DNA of 64,000 bases from Chryseolinea serpens (GCF_900129725.1 NZ_FQWQ01000005.1:62001-126000); one strand, 5' to 3'. Positions 8,899-18,721 are shown, counted from the stretch's first letter. The notes: generated by a model from the sequence alone, not told the origin. Translations and numbers: made by a program.

Positions 8899-9477
8899 AT
8901 GCTGCAGGCTGTCCCCAAAAACGTCCATATCTACCTGGAATCGAATCCCAACCCCAATTCCCTGAAATTTGTGGTCAACGAGATGCTCGTTCCCGAGGGT
9001 ATGAGTTTCGATTTTCCCGACGCGGAAACGGCCTCCATTTCACCGCTGGCGATCGAGCTTTTTAGCTACCCGTTCGTGGGCCGCGTATTTTTCGCTAGCA
9101 ATTTCGTGACCGTCACCAAAACGGAAGATGTGGAATGGCTGGAGATCCAAAGCACGATCAAGGAACACATCAAAAAATTCCTCGAAGACGGCAAGTTCAT
9201 CCTCGACGTGAGCGAGGCCGACACGGCCGTGGAAGAAGAAGAAACCGATACGATCCGGAAGATAAAGACCATCCTGGAAGAATACATCCGCCCGGCCGTG
9301 GAGCAAGACGGCGGCGCCATTACCTACCATTCCTTCAAAGACGGCATCGTGAAAGTGAAACTGCAAGGCTCTTGCAGTGGATGCCCTTCGTCGATGATTA
9401 CGTTGAAGGCGGGCATCGAAAACCTGTTCACCCGCATGATGCCCGGCGAAATTCAAGCCGTGGAGGCATTGGCATAA
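8899..9477 (+). CDS. NifU-like Fe-S scaffold protein (Nfu)
   Basis: A 192-aa cytoplasmic Fe-S cluster carrier. Residues about 8-90 form the Nfu N-terminal domain (IYLESNPNPNSLKFV ... FVGRVFFASNFVTVTK). An acidic linker follows, then a C-terminal NifU domain containing QGSCSGCPSS, whose C-x2-C pair binds a bridging [4Fe-4S] cluster in family members. It would deliver clusters to enzymes such as QueG. It has its own promoter-like element and terminator. Confidence 0.93.
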   Translation: MLQAVPKNVHIYLESNPNPNSLKFVVNEMLVPEGMSFDFPDAETASISPLAIELFSYPFVGRVFFASNFVTVTKTEDVEWLEIQSTIKEHIKKFLEDGKFILDVSEADTAVEEEETDTIRKIKTILEEYIRPAVEQDGGAITYHSFKDGIVKVKLQGSCSGCPSSMITLKAGIENLFTRMMPGEIQAVEALA

Positions 9478-9506
9478 ACATAGAAAGAAAAATATTTTTA
9501 TAACAG

Positions 9507-9525
9507 AACCCGGCACGTCCGGGTT
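9507..9525 (+). terminator. intrinsic terminator after nfu
   Basis: AACCCGG (9507-9513), loop CACGT, CCGGGTT (9519-9525), continuing into a T run. Confidence 0.7.
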
Positions 9526-9573
9526 TTTCGTTTGTGGAGCAGGTATGATAACTTAGGCGCTCAACGGGTCGCG

Positions 9574-11409
9574 ATGATTTGGCAAAAACGTTTATTTTTT
9601 AGCGCAATATTCTGCATCGGCATGCTAACCGTTGCGCCTGCCCAGGAAAAACCGGAGAAGGACAAAACAAAGAAAGACACCACCCGCAACATCATCGACG
9701 CCGTAAAAGACAACCGGCTGTCGAAAGAGATCCTCAAGAGCGTTACGCGCAAACCCCTGCAAGACGACCCGATCAACACCCGGGCCGAAGACCCCTTTCT
9801 GCCTTACGAAGGAAAGATCATCCGCAAGATCCGGGTAAACCACATCGGGTTCGACAAGACCATCACCGACACGACGCGTACCATCAAGAATTTCGCGGCC
9901 AAGGCGGCCAATGCCCTCCACAAAAATTCAAAGGAGTGGATGATCCGTCAGCACCTCTTCTTCTATGAAAAAAAGCCCCTCAATCCCTACAAGCTCGCCG
10001 ACAACGAACGCTTTCTCCGCGACCAGGATTTTATGCTGGAGGCCCGCATCCAGGTGGTGCCCATCACCGGCTCCGAAGATTCGGTGGACGTGCTGGTGGT
10101 GACGCGCGACGTTTTCAGCATCGGTGGAAGCTTCAGCCCCCGTGGTGCCAACAAGTTCAGCTTCCACATATACGACGTCAATGTATTTGGCGCAGGCCAA
10201 CGTACGCAGTTCGACGGCCTCTACGATTACCCGCGCTATCCGCGTTTTGGCTATAGCCTCTACTATCGCAAAAGCAGCGTGGCTGGAAGTCTCGTCAACG
10301 CCACGGTTGGGTACACGCAGCTCAACAGCGGAAGCAGCTATGGCGAGGCCGAGGAAAACGCCTGGTATTTACGACTCGACCGGCCACTGGTCTCACCCTA
10401 TTCGCGTATGGCCGGCGGGTTGGAGTTTAGTAAAAACTGGTCACAGAATTTTTATTCGACCCCTGACTCAACTTTTTTAGGATATCGATACAACATTTCC
10501 GATGTCTGGCTTGGTTATAATGTCGGCGCAAAACGAAACACAGGCGACCGGAGCCGTCATTTTGTGAGCGCGCGTTTTTTTAACCAGCGGTTTATCGAAA
10601 AACCGAGACAGGAATACGAGATCACGAATCCCATTTACAACGACCGCCGATATTTTCTGGCCTCGTTCACGTTCTTCCGGCAGGACTTTTATAAAACACG
10701 CTATATATACGGCTTTGGCCGTACGGAAGACGTGCCCTATGGACACACCATGTCCTTTCTCGCCGGTTGGGAAAGTTTGTTGGGACTCAGCCGACCCTAC
10801 GTGGGCTTTGACCTTGACAAATCATTTTTTCATAGGGGAGGAAATTTTTACACCACCTCACTGCGGGTGGGAGCGTATCGGTATAAGGGGCGATTTGAGG
10901 ATGCCACGATCCTGGTTTCGGGACAATTATTCTCCAAGCTCAAATATCACAAGCGGTTTATGATCCGCCACGAAACCGACATTGACTTCACCTACGTTTT
11001 CAACCAGCGCACCAATATTTTGCTGGACATCAACGGCACCTTCGGACTGGAAGGCTTCCGGGCCGACAGTGTCTTGGGCACCAAGCGGCTCCACGGGCGC
11101 TACCAGATGGTGCTCTACACGCCCTGGAAATTGTTGGGCTTCCGGTTTGCACCCATCGTGTTTGTCGATGTGGCGGAGATCAATCCCAAGGATAAATTCA
11201 TATTTTACGACAAGCCTTATTTTGGCTTAGGTACAGGCGTGCGGACACGGAATGAAAACCTGGTGTTCGGAACGATAGAACTCAAAATGTTCTACTATCC
11301 GCGCACCGTTCAGGATATGAGCTCGTTCAAGATCAGCGTGACCAGCAACCTCCGCATCAAGTATAGCGGTAGCTTTGTGCGGGCGCCATCCCTGATCACG
11401 TATAATTAG
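9574..11409 (+). CDS. large outer-membrane beta-barrel protein
   Basis: A 611-aa protein with a signal peptide (MIWQKRLFFSAIFCIGMLTV...AQ). A lysine-rich periplasmic stretch and an apparent POTRA-like module (about residues 85-185, IIRKIRVNHIGF ... EDSVDVLVVTRD) come first. A long barrel of alternating aromatic strands follows, ending in FVRAPSLITYN. The architecture resembles Omp85-related proteins, but I see no clear RGF motif, so I name it only as a barrel protein. The ATG at 9574 starts the signal peptide; an upstream TTG at 9532 is less likely. Downstream gene is convergent. Confidence 0.75.
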   Translation: MIWQKRLFFSAIFCIGMLTVAPAQEKPEKDKTKKDTTRNIIDAVKDNRLSKEILKSVTRKPLQDDPINTRAEDPFLPYEGKIIRKIRVNHIGFDKTITDTTRTIKNFAAKAANALHKNSKEWMIRQHLFFYEKKPLNPYKLADNERFLRDQDFMLEARIQVVPITGSEDSVDVLVVTRDVFSIGGSFSPRGANKFSFHIYDVNVFGAGQRTQFDGLYDYPRYPRFGYSLYYRKSSVAGSLVNATVGYTQLNSGSSYGEAEENAWYLRLDRPLVSPYSRMAGGLEFSKNWSQNFYSTPDSTFLGYRYNISDVWLGYNVGAKRNTGDRSRHFVSARFFNQRFIEKPRQEYEITNPIYNDRRYFLASFTFFRQDFYKTRYIYGFGRTEDVPYGHTMSFLAGWESLLGLSRPYVGFDLDKSFFHRGGNFYTTSLRVGAYRYKGRFEDATILVSGQLFSKLKYHKRFMIRHETDIDFTYVFNQRTNILLDINGTFGLEGFRADSVLGTKRLHGRYQMVLYTPWKLLGFRFAPIVFVDVAEINPKDKFIFYDKPYFGLGTGVRTRNENLVFGTIELKMFYYPRTVQDMSSFKISVTSNLRIKYSGSFVRAPSLITYN

Positions 11410-11425
11410 TTTGCTCGTCTAACGA

Positions 11426-11908
11426 TCAATGCTGTTCTCCTTCTTCGTGCTTTTCGAAAACAATGGGAAGGCCTTTGATCCAGGCGTTGATGGCTTCGCG
11501 ATCGGAGGCTGTAACCGTAGCTTCTTTGTGGATCCATAGATAAGAATCCAGCGGCATCCAGCCTTCGTTGATGGCTTCCGACAATTCCTCCATTTTGTGG
11601 TTTGCTTTTTTCTCCGGGTAAGTTTTGAAGACCGAGAAATCCAGGTGACGCTTGCCATCCTTCACGTGGTTGGCGATCCACCAGGCCACCGGCTGAATGT
11701 TGTAGTACCAAGGGTAGATGGTGTTGTTGCTATGGCAGTCGTAGCATTTTTTGATGAGGATCTGGTGAACGTTTTGAGGGAGCTCATATTTTTTTGAGAT
11801 ATCGTCGGCGGTGATGATCTCGGTGGAAATATTCTTGGAGGGACGGAAGAGTTGGATGACGACAAGCAAGGCCAGAAAACCCAGTACAATTTTTTTGAGA
11901 AGACTCAT
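11426..11908 (-). CDS. heme-binding domain protein (c-type CxxCH)
   Basis: A 160-aa membrane-anchored protein. An N-terminal helix (IVLGFLALLVVIQLF, about residues 6-20) is followed by a periplasmic haem-binding domain. The single c-heme motif CYDCH is followed by SNNTIYPWYYNIQPVAWW, typical of the family, and a final helix carries MEELSEAINEGWMPLDSY. Members are thought to bind one heme covalently; partner and redox role are unknown. Start chosen at the ATG at 11908; an in-frame upstream ATG at 11959 would leave almost no leader after the promoter element at 11957-11964. Confidence 0.85.
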   Translation of the reverse strand: MSLLKKIVLGFLALLVVIQLFRPSKNISTEIITADDISKKYELPQNVHQILIKKCYDCHSNNTIYPWYYNIQPVAWWIANHVKDGKRHLDFSVFKTYPEKKANHKMEELSEAINEGWMPLDSYLWIHKEATVTASDREAINAWIKGLPIVFEKHEEGEQH

Positions 11909-11956
11909 AGGGTCGCAGAGTTGGATTGGTTTGTCACAAAGAAAGCCTTTGACGGG

Positions 11957-11964
11957 CAAAGATA
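11957..11964 (-). promoter_or_regulatory. -7 promoter element of the heme-binding gene
   Basis: Read on the minus strand this is TATCTTTG, a perfect TAnnTTTG, 48 bases before the ATG at 11908. It supports the shorter protein start. Confidence 0.55.
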
Positions 11965-11974
11965 AAAGGGACCT

Positions 11975-12643
11975 TTACGAACGGTCATCCTCATCCAGCA
12001 CAGGCCGTGTCTGCCAATCGAAGTAGATGGAGAGGATGCGCACTAAAAAGACGGTGAGCGTGGCCAGGATGGCCGCCAGGGTGTGATCGGCATGTCCCAA
12101 CTCTACCATCCCTACAAAGATGCCGCATCCGAGAATCGCCGCTGCGGCGTAGAATTGTCCCGGCTTAAAAATGATCGGCTCCTCGCGGATCAGCACATCA
12201 CGGATCAACCCTGCACCACAGGCATTAAAAATGCCCACCAGCACGGCCGCCAGGGGCACAAGTCCTTCCTGCAAGGCAGCTTCCGCTCCCACCACACCAT
12301 AGGCGCCCAAGCCCAGGGCATCCACCAGGATGACCGTGCGCTTCAACCGGTGCATGCTGCCATGAAAGATGAGGGAAAGCACAAACGCTCCCAGGATCAC
12401 CAGCAGGTATTTGGAATCGGTCACGGCCTTGGGTGGGCCGGCCTGGATAAAGATCGCATCCCGGATCAACCCCCCACCCAAACCCGACACAAACGACAGC
12501 ATAAATACGCCGATGAAATCATACTTTTTGCGAATGGCCGTCAAGGCCCCGGACGCGGCAAACATGAAAACGGCAAGCAGGTCGAACACCAGGAAGGTGG
12601 TGTCAAAATCGATGTGGTCCATGAGGTGGGGTACGTTGTTCAT
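11975..12643 (-). CDS. trimeric intracellular cation channel family protein (YadS/UPF0126 type)
   Basis: A 222-aa inner-membrane protein with about seven predicted helices, built as two similar halves. Each half has a glycine-rich kink motif, SGLGGGLIRDAIF near residue 52 and NACGAGLIRDVLI near residue 140. This is the signature of bacterial TRIC-type channels, which form trimers and conduct monovalent cations. The frame ends in an acidic tail, VLDEDDRS. The gene is 66 bases upstream of the heme-binding gene on the same strand and divergent from the glutamate-synthase-like gene. Confidence 0.88.
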   Translation of the reverse strand: MNNVPHLMDHIDFDTTFLVFDLLAVFMFAASGALTAIRKKYDFIGVFMLSFVSGLGGGLIRDAIFIQAGPPKAVTDSKYLLVILGAFVLSLIFHGSMHRLKRTVILVDALGLGAYGVVGAEAALQEGLVPLAAVLVGIFNACGAGLIRDVLIREEPIIFKPGQFYAAAAILGCGIFVGMVELGHADHTLAAILATLTVFLVRILSIYFDWQTRPVLDEDDRS

Positions 12644-12725
12644 AGCAAGGAATTAGTAGCACAAGGTAATTCGCAAACGACGATTCTGCATTCTCCACCC
12701 CCGTTCTTCCACAAATTGATTTTAG

Positions 12726-12733
12726 TATATTTG
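12726..12733 (+). promoter_or_regulatory. -7 promoter element of the glutamate-synthase-like gene
   Basis: TATATTTG, a perfect TAnnTTTG, ends 20 bases before the ATG at 12754. Confidence 0.55.
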
Positions 12734-12753
12734 ACCATCGTCCCTGAAGCATT

Positions 12754-14334
12754 ATGAGAAGAAATTTTGTCATCGTCAGCACCATCGTCGTGCTGCTCAT
12801 CCTCGTGTGGGCCTATTTCTGGAGAGACGCGCTCTTCGCGTTATTCCTGGTGGGGCCTTTTATTTTTATGGGTTATCACGACATGATCCAGACCAAACAG
12901 TCCATCAAACGCAACTTTCCATTGATGGGCAGGCTGCGCTATGTGTTTGAAGACCTGCGTCCCAAGATCCAGCAATATTTCGTGGAGTCCGATACCGATG
13001 GCTCGCCCATCAATCGCAACGACCGCTCGGTCATCTATCAGCGGGCCAAAAAGCAGGTGGATACCACGCCCTTTGGTACGCAGCTGAACGTGTACGCCGA
13101 AGGCTATGAGTGGATGAGTCACTCCATCGTGCCCCTCGATTTCCACGCCATCGACCACCATCCGCGCGTGCACGTAGGCAACAAAGATTGTACACAACCC
13201 TACAGCGCCAGCATACTGAATATCTCGGCCATGAGTTTTGGCTCGCTCAGCAGCAACGCCATCGAGGCGTTGAATGCCGGCGCCAAGATCGGCGGCTTTG
13301 CCCACAACACCGGCGAAGGTGGCTTGAGCCCGTATCACCTCAAACAAGGTGGCGACATCATCTGGCAAATTGGAACAGGCTATTTTGGTGCCCGCGACGA
13401 AGAAGGAAGATTCTCGCCCGAAGCGTTTCGCAAAAACGCCACGCGTCCCGAAGTAAAAATGATCGAGATCAAATTGTCGCAAGGCGCCAAGCCCGGTCAC
13501 GGCGGCATTTTACCCGCCAAGAAAAACACACCCGAAGTGGCCGCCATCCGCTTAGTGAAAGCGGGCACCACCGTGTTCTCACCACCCTTCCACAGCGCCT
13601 TCTCCACACCAAAGGAAATGGTGCTCTTCATCAAGCAACTGCGCACGCTCTCCGGCGGCAAACCGATTGGGTTCAAACTGTGCGTGGGAAAGAAAAGTGA
13701 ATTCATCTCCGTCTGCAAAGCCATGGTGGAACTCGACACCTACCCCGACTTCATCACCGTCGATGGTGGTGAGGGCGGCACCGGCGCGGCTCCCCCGGAG
13801 TTCTCCAATTTCGTGGGCATGCCCCTGCTGGACGGCCTCGCGTTCGTGGACAACATGCTGAAAGGATTCAACATCCGGCAACACATCAAGGTTGGTGCGT
13901 CTGGAAAAATTCTCACAGGCTTTCAACTATTGCGCGCCATGGCGCTAGGTGCCGACATGTGCAACAGCGCCCGTGCTATGATGATGGCCATCGGCTGCAT
14001 ACAAGCCCTGGAGTGCAACAAGAACAGTTGCCCCACTGGAGTGGCCACCCAAGATCCCGATCTTGTCAAAGGCCTGGTGATCGACGACAAAAAAGTGCGC
14101 GTCGCTAATTTTCACAAGAACACAATTGAAAGCTTTGTCGAATTGATGGGCGCGTCGGGAATCGACAAGCCGCAGAAATTGAACCGGCACCAGATAAACC
14201 GCCGCGTGTTTATGGACGAAGTGCGCACATTTGAAGAGATTTATCCTTCGGTTCCGCTGGGCGCTATGCTGGGTAACACCATTCCAGAGAAGTATCGCAT
14301 GTCGTATGAATCTGCGAGCGCAGACAAATTTTAA
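12754..14334 (+). CDS. membrane-anchored FMN-binding glutamate synthase family protein
   Basis: A 526-aa protein whose C-terminal 400 residues match the FMN/3Fe-4S synthase domain of glutamate synthase. It includes the glycine-rich FMN-site segment VDGGEGGTGAAPPEF and a three-cysteine cluster motif C415-x5-C421-x4-C426-PTGVATQ. The N-terminus carries two hydrophobic helices (residues about 5-22 and 25-45), so it should sit at the inner membrane. The glutamine amidotransferase, central and beta-helix domains of true GltB are absent, so it cannot by itself make glutamate from glutamine in the classical way. The natural reaction is not known to me. Confidence 0.87.
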   Translation: MRRNFVIVSTIVVLLILVWAYFWRDALFALFLVGPFIFMGYHDMIQTKQSIKRNFPLMGRLRYVFEDLRPKIQQYFVESDTDGSPINRNDRSVIYQRAKKQVDTTPFGTQLNVYAEGYEWMSHSIVPLDFHAIDHHPRVHVGNKDCTQPYSASILNISAMSFGSLSSNAIEALNAGAKIGGFAHNTGEGGLSPYHLKQGGDIIWQIGTGYFGARDEEGRFSPEAFRKNATRPEVKMIEIKLSQGAKPGHGGILPAKKNTPEVAAIRLVKAGTTVFSPPFHSAFSTPKEMVLFIKQLRTLSGGKPIGFKLCVGKKSEFISVCKAMVELDTYPDFITVDGGEGGTGAAPPEFSNFVGMPLLDGLAFVDNMLKGFNIRQHIKVGASGKILTGFQLLRAMALGADMCNSARAMMMAIGCIQALECNKNSCPTGVATQDPDLVKGLVIDDKKVRVANFHKNTIESFVELMGASGIDKPQKLNRHQINRRVFMDEVRTFEEIYPSVPLGAMLGNTIPEKYRMSYESASADKF

Positions 14335-14374
14335 GAACGCGATACGCAACGTTTCTAAACGCCGATCGAATGAC

Positions 14375-14414
14375 AAAAAAAGAGGCTGTCCTTTTGGAGA
14401 CAGCCTCTTTTTTT
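14375..14414. terminator. bidirectional terminator, 16-bp perfect stem
   Basis: Arms at 14375-14390 and 14399-14414 pair perfectly, with an 8-base loop. The A run on one side and T run on the other make it work in both directions between the convergent glutamate-synthase-like gene and nrdA. Confidence 0.9.
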
Positions 14415-14434
14415 ATGACGCTTACGCGATAGAC

Positions 14435-16903
14435 TTAGCTTCCACAAGCTTCGCACGCATCCGGGTTATCGAGCGAGCAGGCCATGTCGGCGCGATTCTG
14501 ATCGTAGTCGGATTGCGACTCGTAACGAATGGTTTGCTGATGCGCATCGGCCACGACGCTCTGTACGAGCATGGGCTCTGTCAAAACAGCCTCTGCCGAA
14601 ACCGCGGCCTCTTGTTGCAAGCTGGGTTCTTGTACGACTTTGTCGAGTGTGAACTTGATCGCATCGGCTGCGGCGGTAGAGCGCAGGTAGTACATGCCGG
14701 TCTTCAAACCTTTCTTCCAGGCGTAGAAGTGCATGGAAGTGAGCTTGCCGAAGTTCGGGTTGGTGATGTGAATGTTCAGGCTTTGCGACTGGCAGATAAA
14801 TGCACCGCGGTCGGCCGACATATCGATGATCGCCTTTTGCGAGATCTCCCACACCGTTCTGTAGATGTCTTTGATGTTCTGGGGTATCTCAGGGATATTT
14901 TGCACCGATCCGTTAGCACCAATAAGTTTCTGACGCATGTTCTCGCTCCATAGCCCGAGGTTCATCAGGTCTTTCATCAGGTGCTTGTTGGCAATGATGA
15001 ATTCACCGGACAATGTTCTGCGGGTGTAGATGTTCGACGTATACGGTTCGAAGCATTCGTTGTTGCCGAGGATCTGTGATGTGGAGGCCGTAGGCATCGG
15101 GGCCAGCAACAGCGAGTTGCGCACACCGTTTTGCTTCACATCGCGTTTCAGGCGTTCCCAATCCCAGCGATTGCTCTTGGGTGTTACACCCCACATATCG
15201 AACTGGAAGATACCTTTGGACACCGGCGAACCTTTGAAGGTTTCGTAGGGGCCGTGTTGCTTGGACAACTCCATCGATGCCTCCATGGCACCGAAATAGA
15301 TGGTCTCAAAAATGTCTTCGTTCAGTCTGCGCGCTTCTTCCGAATCGAACGGCATGCGGAGCAAGATGAAAACATCGGCCAATCCCTGCACACCCAACCC
15401 AATGGGGCGGTGACGCATGTTGGAATTGCGGGCCTCAATGACCGGGTAATAGTTGATGTCGATCACTTTGTTCAGGTTGCGGGTAGCCACCTTGGTGATC
15501 TCGTATAATTTCTGATGATCGAACTGGCCGTCTTCCGTGATGAACTTGGGCAGGGCGAGGGAAGCGAGGTTACAAACCGCCACTTCGTCGGGCGATGTAT
15601 ACTCGATGATCTCGGTGCACAGGTTGCTCGATTTGATGGTGCCCAGGTTCTTTTGATTCGATTTCTTGTTGGCGGCGTCCTTGTAGAGAATATAGGGCGT
15701 TCCGGTTTCGATCTGCGACTCGAGGATCTCGAACCACAGGTCTTGTGCTTTCACCTGGCGGCGGAACTTGCTTTCTTTTTCGTATTTCTCGTAGAGGCGT
15801 TCAAATTCTTCTCCATACACTTCGGCCAGACCGGGTGCTTCGTTGGGGCAGAACAGCGACCACATTTCGTTGTTCTCCACGCGCTGCATGAACAGGTCGG
15901 GGATCCAAACGGCGAAGAACAGGTCGCGTGCGCGCATCTCTTCTTTACCGTGGTTTTTCTTCAGGTCGAGGAAATCGAAAATATCGGCGTGCCAAGGTTC
16001 CAGGTAGATCGCGAAGCTGCCTTTGCGTTTGCCACCGCCTTGATCAACATAACGCGCGGTCATGTCGAAGTTGCGCAACATGGGCACGATGCCGTTGGAG
16101 GTTCCACCCGTTCCTTTGATATACGATCCTTTTGCACGCACATTGTGGATGCTGAGGCCGATACCACCGGCAGATTGCGAGATCTTAGCGCACTGTTTCA
16201 AAGTGTCGTAGATGCCGTCGATGCTGTCGTCCTTCATGGTCAACAGGAAGCACGACGACAGTTGAGGTTTCGGCGTGCCCGCGTTGAACAGGGTAGGTGT
16301 GGCGTGTGTGAACCATTTTTCAGAAAGCAGGTTGTAGGTCTCGATGGCCGCGGGAATATCTTCCCCGTGGATACCAACGGCTACACGCATGAGCAAATGC
16401 TGGGGACGTTCGATCACTTTGCCGTCTACCTTCATGAGGTAGGAGCGCTCCAGTGTTTTGAAGCCGAAGTAATCGTAAGCGAAGTCGCGGTCATATAAAA
16501 TAGCCTCGTCCAGTTCGGCGGCGTGCTCTTTAATGACTTTCCAGGTTTCCTTGGAAATGAGCGGAGCGTTTTCGCCGGTCTTGGGGTCAACATATGTATA
16601 CAGCCGTTTCATCGTGTTTGAGAACGACTTGCTGGTGACTTTGTGCAAATTGGAAACGGCGATGCGCGCCGCCAGCTTTGCGAAATCAGGATGCCGGGTA
16701 GTCATCGTTGCTGCGATTTCCGCGGCAAGATTGTCCAGCTCCTGCGTAGACACACCATCATAGAGGCCATTGATCACCTTCATGGCCAATTCTACAGGGT
16801 TGACGAACTTGGGATCTAAACCATAACAGAGTTTTTCAATTCGTGCGGTGATTTTATCAAATTTGACTGATTCTCTGTGTCCGTCACGTTTTAGTACAAG
16901 CAT
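14435..16903 (-). CDS. nrdA: ribonucleoside-diphosphate reductase, alpha subunit (class Ia)
   Basis: The large subunit of aerobic ribonucleotide reductase (822 aa), which makes deoxynucleotides from NDPs together with NrdB. An ATP-cone regulatory domain occupies residues 1-90. The catalytic barrel shows the redox cysteines C218 (SSCFLL) and C444 (VCNLASL), the thiyl-radical cysteine C429 with E431 (NLCTE), and the tail cysteines C817/C820 (CEACGS) that re-reduce the active site. All essential residues are present. It lies 52 bases after nrdB in an nrdB-nrdA order and ends at a strong bidirectional terminator. Confidence 0.97.
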   Translation of the reverse strand: MLVLKRDGHRESVKFDKITARIEKLCYGLDPKFVNPVELAMKVINGLYDGVSTQELDNLAAEIAATMTTRHPDFAKLAARIAVSNLHKVTSKSFSNTMKRLYTYVDPKTGENAPLISKETWKVIKEHAAELDEAILYDRDFAYDYFGFKTLERSYLMKVDGKVIERPQHLLMRVAVGIHGEDIPAAIETYNLLSEKWFTHATPTLFNAGTPKPQLSSCFLLTMKDDSIDGIYDTLKQCAKISQSAGGIGLSIHNVRAKGSYIKGTGGTSNGIVPMLRNFDMTARYVDQGGGKRKGSFAIYLEPWHADIFDFLDLKKNHGKEEMRARDLFFAVWIPDLFMQRVENNEMWSLFCPNEAPGLAEVYGEEFERLYEKYEKESKFRRQVKAQDLWFEILESQIETGTPYILYKDAANKKSNQKNLGTIKSSNLCTEIIEYTSPDEVAVCNLASLALPKFITEDGQFDHQKLYEITKVATRNLNKVIDINYYPVIEARNSNMRHRPIGLGVQGLADVFILLRMPFDSEEARRLNEDIFETIYFGAMEASMELSKQHGPYETFKGSPVSKGIFQFDMWGVTPKSNRWDWERLKRDVKQNGVRNSLLLAPMPTASTSQILGNNECFEPYTSNIYTRRTLSGEFIIANKHLMKDLMNLGLWSENMRQKLIGANGSVQNIPEIPQNIKDIYRTVWEISQKAIIDMSADRGAFICQSQSLNIHITNPNFGKLTSMHFYAWKKGLKTGMYYLRSTAAADAIKFTLDKVVQEPSLQQEAAVSAEAVLTEPMLVQSVVADAHQQTIRYESQSDYDQNRADMACSLDNPDACEACGS

Positions 16904-16955
16904 CTTGAGGGATTAGGGTTGTTGTGAGAGAAAGTTTAAAAAGTGATTGAATATA

Positions 16956-17945
16956 TTAAAAATCTTCGTTCAGTGAAAACTTAGGAGTGGTTTCTTTTTC
17001 CGTGCTCTTCATCACTCCAGCCTTCTGATACTCGGCTACACGTTTCTCGAAGAAATTCGTTTTACCTCTTAGCGAAATCATCTCCATGAAATCGAACGGA
17101 TTGGTAGCATTATAGACTTTTTTGCCAACCAATTCATTCAGCAGCCGGTCCGCTACAAACTCGATATACTGTCTCATTTGAACAGCGTTCATACCGATAA
17201 GGTTTACGGGCAGCGCATCGGTTACAAATTCTTTTTCAATCTCCACGGCATCTTTAATAATGTCGATCACGGTTTGCTCGGGCAGCTTATTCACCAGGTG
17301 CTGGGTGTAGAGATGGCAGGCAAAGTCGCAGTGCAGGCCTTCGTCGCGCGAGATCAGTTCGTTGGAGAAGCTGAGGCCTGGCATGAGGCCGCGTTTCTTC
17401 AGCCAGAAGATGGAGCAGAATGAGCCGGAGAAGAAAATACCTTCCACGGCGGCAAAGGCCACGAGGCGTTCGGCGAACGAACCCTTCTCGATCCAACGCA
17501 GCGCCCAGTCGGCTTTCTTTTTCACGCAATCCATGGTCTCGACGGCGTGGAAAAGCTTATCCTTTTCTTTGGGATCTTTTACATACGTATCGATCAGCAA
17601 CGAGTAGGTCTCGGAGTGGATGTTTTCGATGGTGATCTGGAAGCCATAGAAGAACTTGGCTTCGGTGTATTGCACCTCGGAGATGAAGTGCTCAGCCAGG
17701 TTCTCATTTACGATACCGTCGCTGGCGGCAAAGAAGGCCAGCACATGGGTAATGAAATGACGTTCGCCGTCGTTGAGCCCTACCCAGTCTGTCAGGTCCT
17801 GGCTCAAATCGATTTCTTCGGCCGTCCAGAAGCTCGCTTCCGCCTGTTTATAGAATTTCCAGATCTCGTGTTGGCGGATGGGAAAAAGAACAAAGCGATC
17901 CTTGTTCTCCTTTAGTATGGGTTCTTCGAGGGTTCCGTGGCTCAT
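16956..17945 (-). CDS. nrdB: ribonucleoside-diphosphate reductase, beta subunit (class Ia)
   Basis: A diiron-tyrosyl-radical subunit of 329 aa. Metal ligands and radical site are visible: D46 in [12 protein letters not shown]77-E81 region helix, E107 and H110 in the ENIH motif, and radical Tyr114 (ENIHSETY). The [11 protein letters not shown] segment is of the eukaryal R2 type rather than the E. coli type. It is the first gene of the nrdB-nrdA unit. Upstream are a TAnnTTTG element and, further out, two DnaA-box-like 9-mers. Confidence 0.96.
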   Translation of the reverse strand: MSHGTLEEPILKENKDRFVLFPIRQHEIWKFYKQAEASFWTAEEIDLSQDLTDWVGLNDGERHFITHVLAFFAASDGIVNENLAEHFISEVQYTEAKFFYGFQITIENIHSETYSLLIDTYVKDPKEKDKLFHAVETMDCVKKKADWALRWIEKGSFAERLVAFAAVEGIFFSGSFCSIFWLKKRGLMPGLSFSNELISRDEGLHCDFACHLYTQHLVNKLPEQTVIDIIKDAVEIEKEFVTDALPVNLIGMNAVQMRQYIEFVADRLLNELVGKKVYNATNPFDFMEMISLRGKTNFFEKRVAEYQKAGVMKSTEKETTPKFSLNEDF

Positions 17946-17993
17946 GTCTCTCGGGTTTTTAGGGGTTAAACCAAAATATCAAAGGGTACTAGC

Positions 17994-18001
17994 CAAAGCT
18001 A
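17994..18001 (-). promoter_or_regulatory. putative -7 element of nrdB-nrdA
   Basis: Read on the minus strand this is TAGCTTTG, a TAnnTTTG match, 48 bases upstream of the nrdB ATG. Confidence 0.45.
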
Positions 18002-18141
18002 ACACCCGTTCATTTCTCCAGTAAAATCTTGTTTGCTTTGAAGAGGAAGTTGAATGCCTGCCCCGGTCAGCGTCAAGTGTACAAATGAACGTAGATTGGT
18101 TCTAAAAATCAAAACAGCGAATACAGCCTAAAAACAACGAT

Positions 18142-18172
18142 TGTGGATAACTTGTTGAAGCTTTGTGGATAG
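18142..18172. promoter_or_regulatory. pair of DnaA-box-like sites upstream of nrdB
   Basis: TGTGGATAA at 18142-18150 is the exact complement of the DnaA box TTATCCACA. A second site, TGTGGATAG at 18164-18172, differs in the last base. They have the same orientation and start 22 bases apart, about two helical turns. In E. coli DnaA binds two boxes upstream of nrdAB, so a similar control is plausible here. Confidence 0.5.
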
Positions 18173-18329
18173 ATAAGTTACTGTAAAATAGTTCTTTAAT
18201 CGGCCTGCGTTAGGGCGTTCTAGTAGCTAAACATGGGGGGTGAATTTTGAAAAAAATTTTTTTAGGCCCGGGAAGGGCCTTCCCACCAAAATAATTGAAA
18301 CCCCGATTCCAATTTGTGGATTCTTTTTC

Positions 18330-18337
18330 TACCTTTG
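18330..18337 (+). promoter_or_regulatory. -7 promoter element of rplU-rpmA
   Basis: TACCTTTG followed by CA, a perfect TAnnTTTG, 22 bases before the rplU ATG. A TTTG at 18313-18316 is closer than the usual -33 spacing. Confidence 0.6.
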
Positions 18338-18359
18338 CAGTCCAATTTTTCAAAAAGCT

Positions 18360-18668
18360 ATGTACGCAATAGTAGACATTGCCGGTAAACAGTTCAAAGT
18401 GGCTAAAGATCAATATATCTATGCCCCCAAGATGGAAGGCGAAGCAGGCACAGCCGTGCGCTTCGATAAAGTCCTTCTCATCGACGACGGTGGACAGATC
18501 AATATTGGCGCCCCTACTGTGAATGGCGCTACCGTATCAGGAAAGATACTGGAGCATGTAAAAGGCAATAAAGTTATTGTCTTCAAGAAAAAGAGACGCA
18601 AAGGCTATGTCGTGAAAAACGGCCATCGCCAGCAGTACACCAAAGTGCAGATCGAGAGCATCGGCTAA
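18360..18668 (+). CDS. rplU: 50S ribosomal protein L21
   Basis: L21 binds 23S rRNA in the large subunit. The 102-aa protein starts MYAIVDIAGKQFKVAKDQYIY, the family N-terminus, and ends with the basic KKKRRKGYVVKNGHRQQYTKVQIESI segment. The length is typical. The start is the ATG at 18360; the frame is open further upstream only by chance. It is followed 53 bases later by rpmA, the usual partner. Confidence 0.97.
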   Translation: MYAIVDIAGKQFKVAKDQYIYAPKMEGEAGTAVRFDKVLLIDDGGQINIGAPTVNGATVSGKILEHVKGNKVIVFKKKRRKGYVVKNGHRQQYTKVQIESIG

Positions 18669-18721
18669 TCCGACCCTCCGCACAGTAAATTAACCATTAA
18701 CGAATAAACGCATAACCCACC

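Larger units (their letters stand above)
17946..18359. other. divergent nrdB / rplU intergenic region
   Basis: A 414-base non-coding region between divergent nrdBA and rplU-rpmA. It contains a putative nrdB promoter element (17994-18001), two DnaA-box-like sites (18142-18172), an AT-rich tract near 18248-18262, and a -7 element for rplU (18330-18337). No gene was found in it. Confidence 0.7.

Noticed and set aside
12083-12757. 224-codon plus-strand frame opposite the TRIC gene
   Set aside because: Antisense to a membrane protein; histidine- and glutamine-rich as expected for such a shadow.
15515-16498. 327-codon plus-strand frame inside nrdA
   Set aside because: Antisense of a fully conserved gene.
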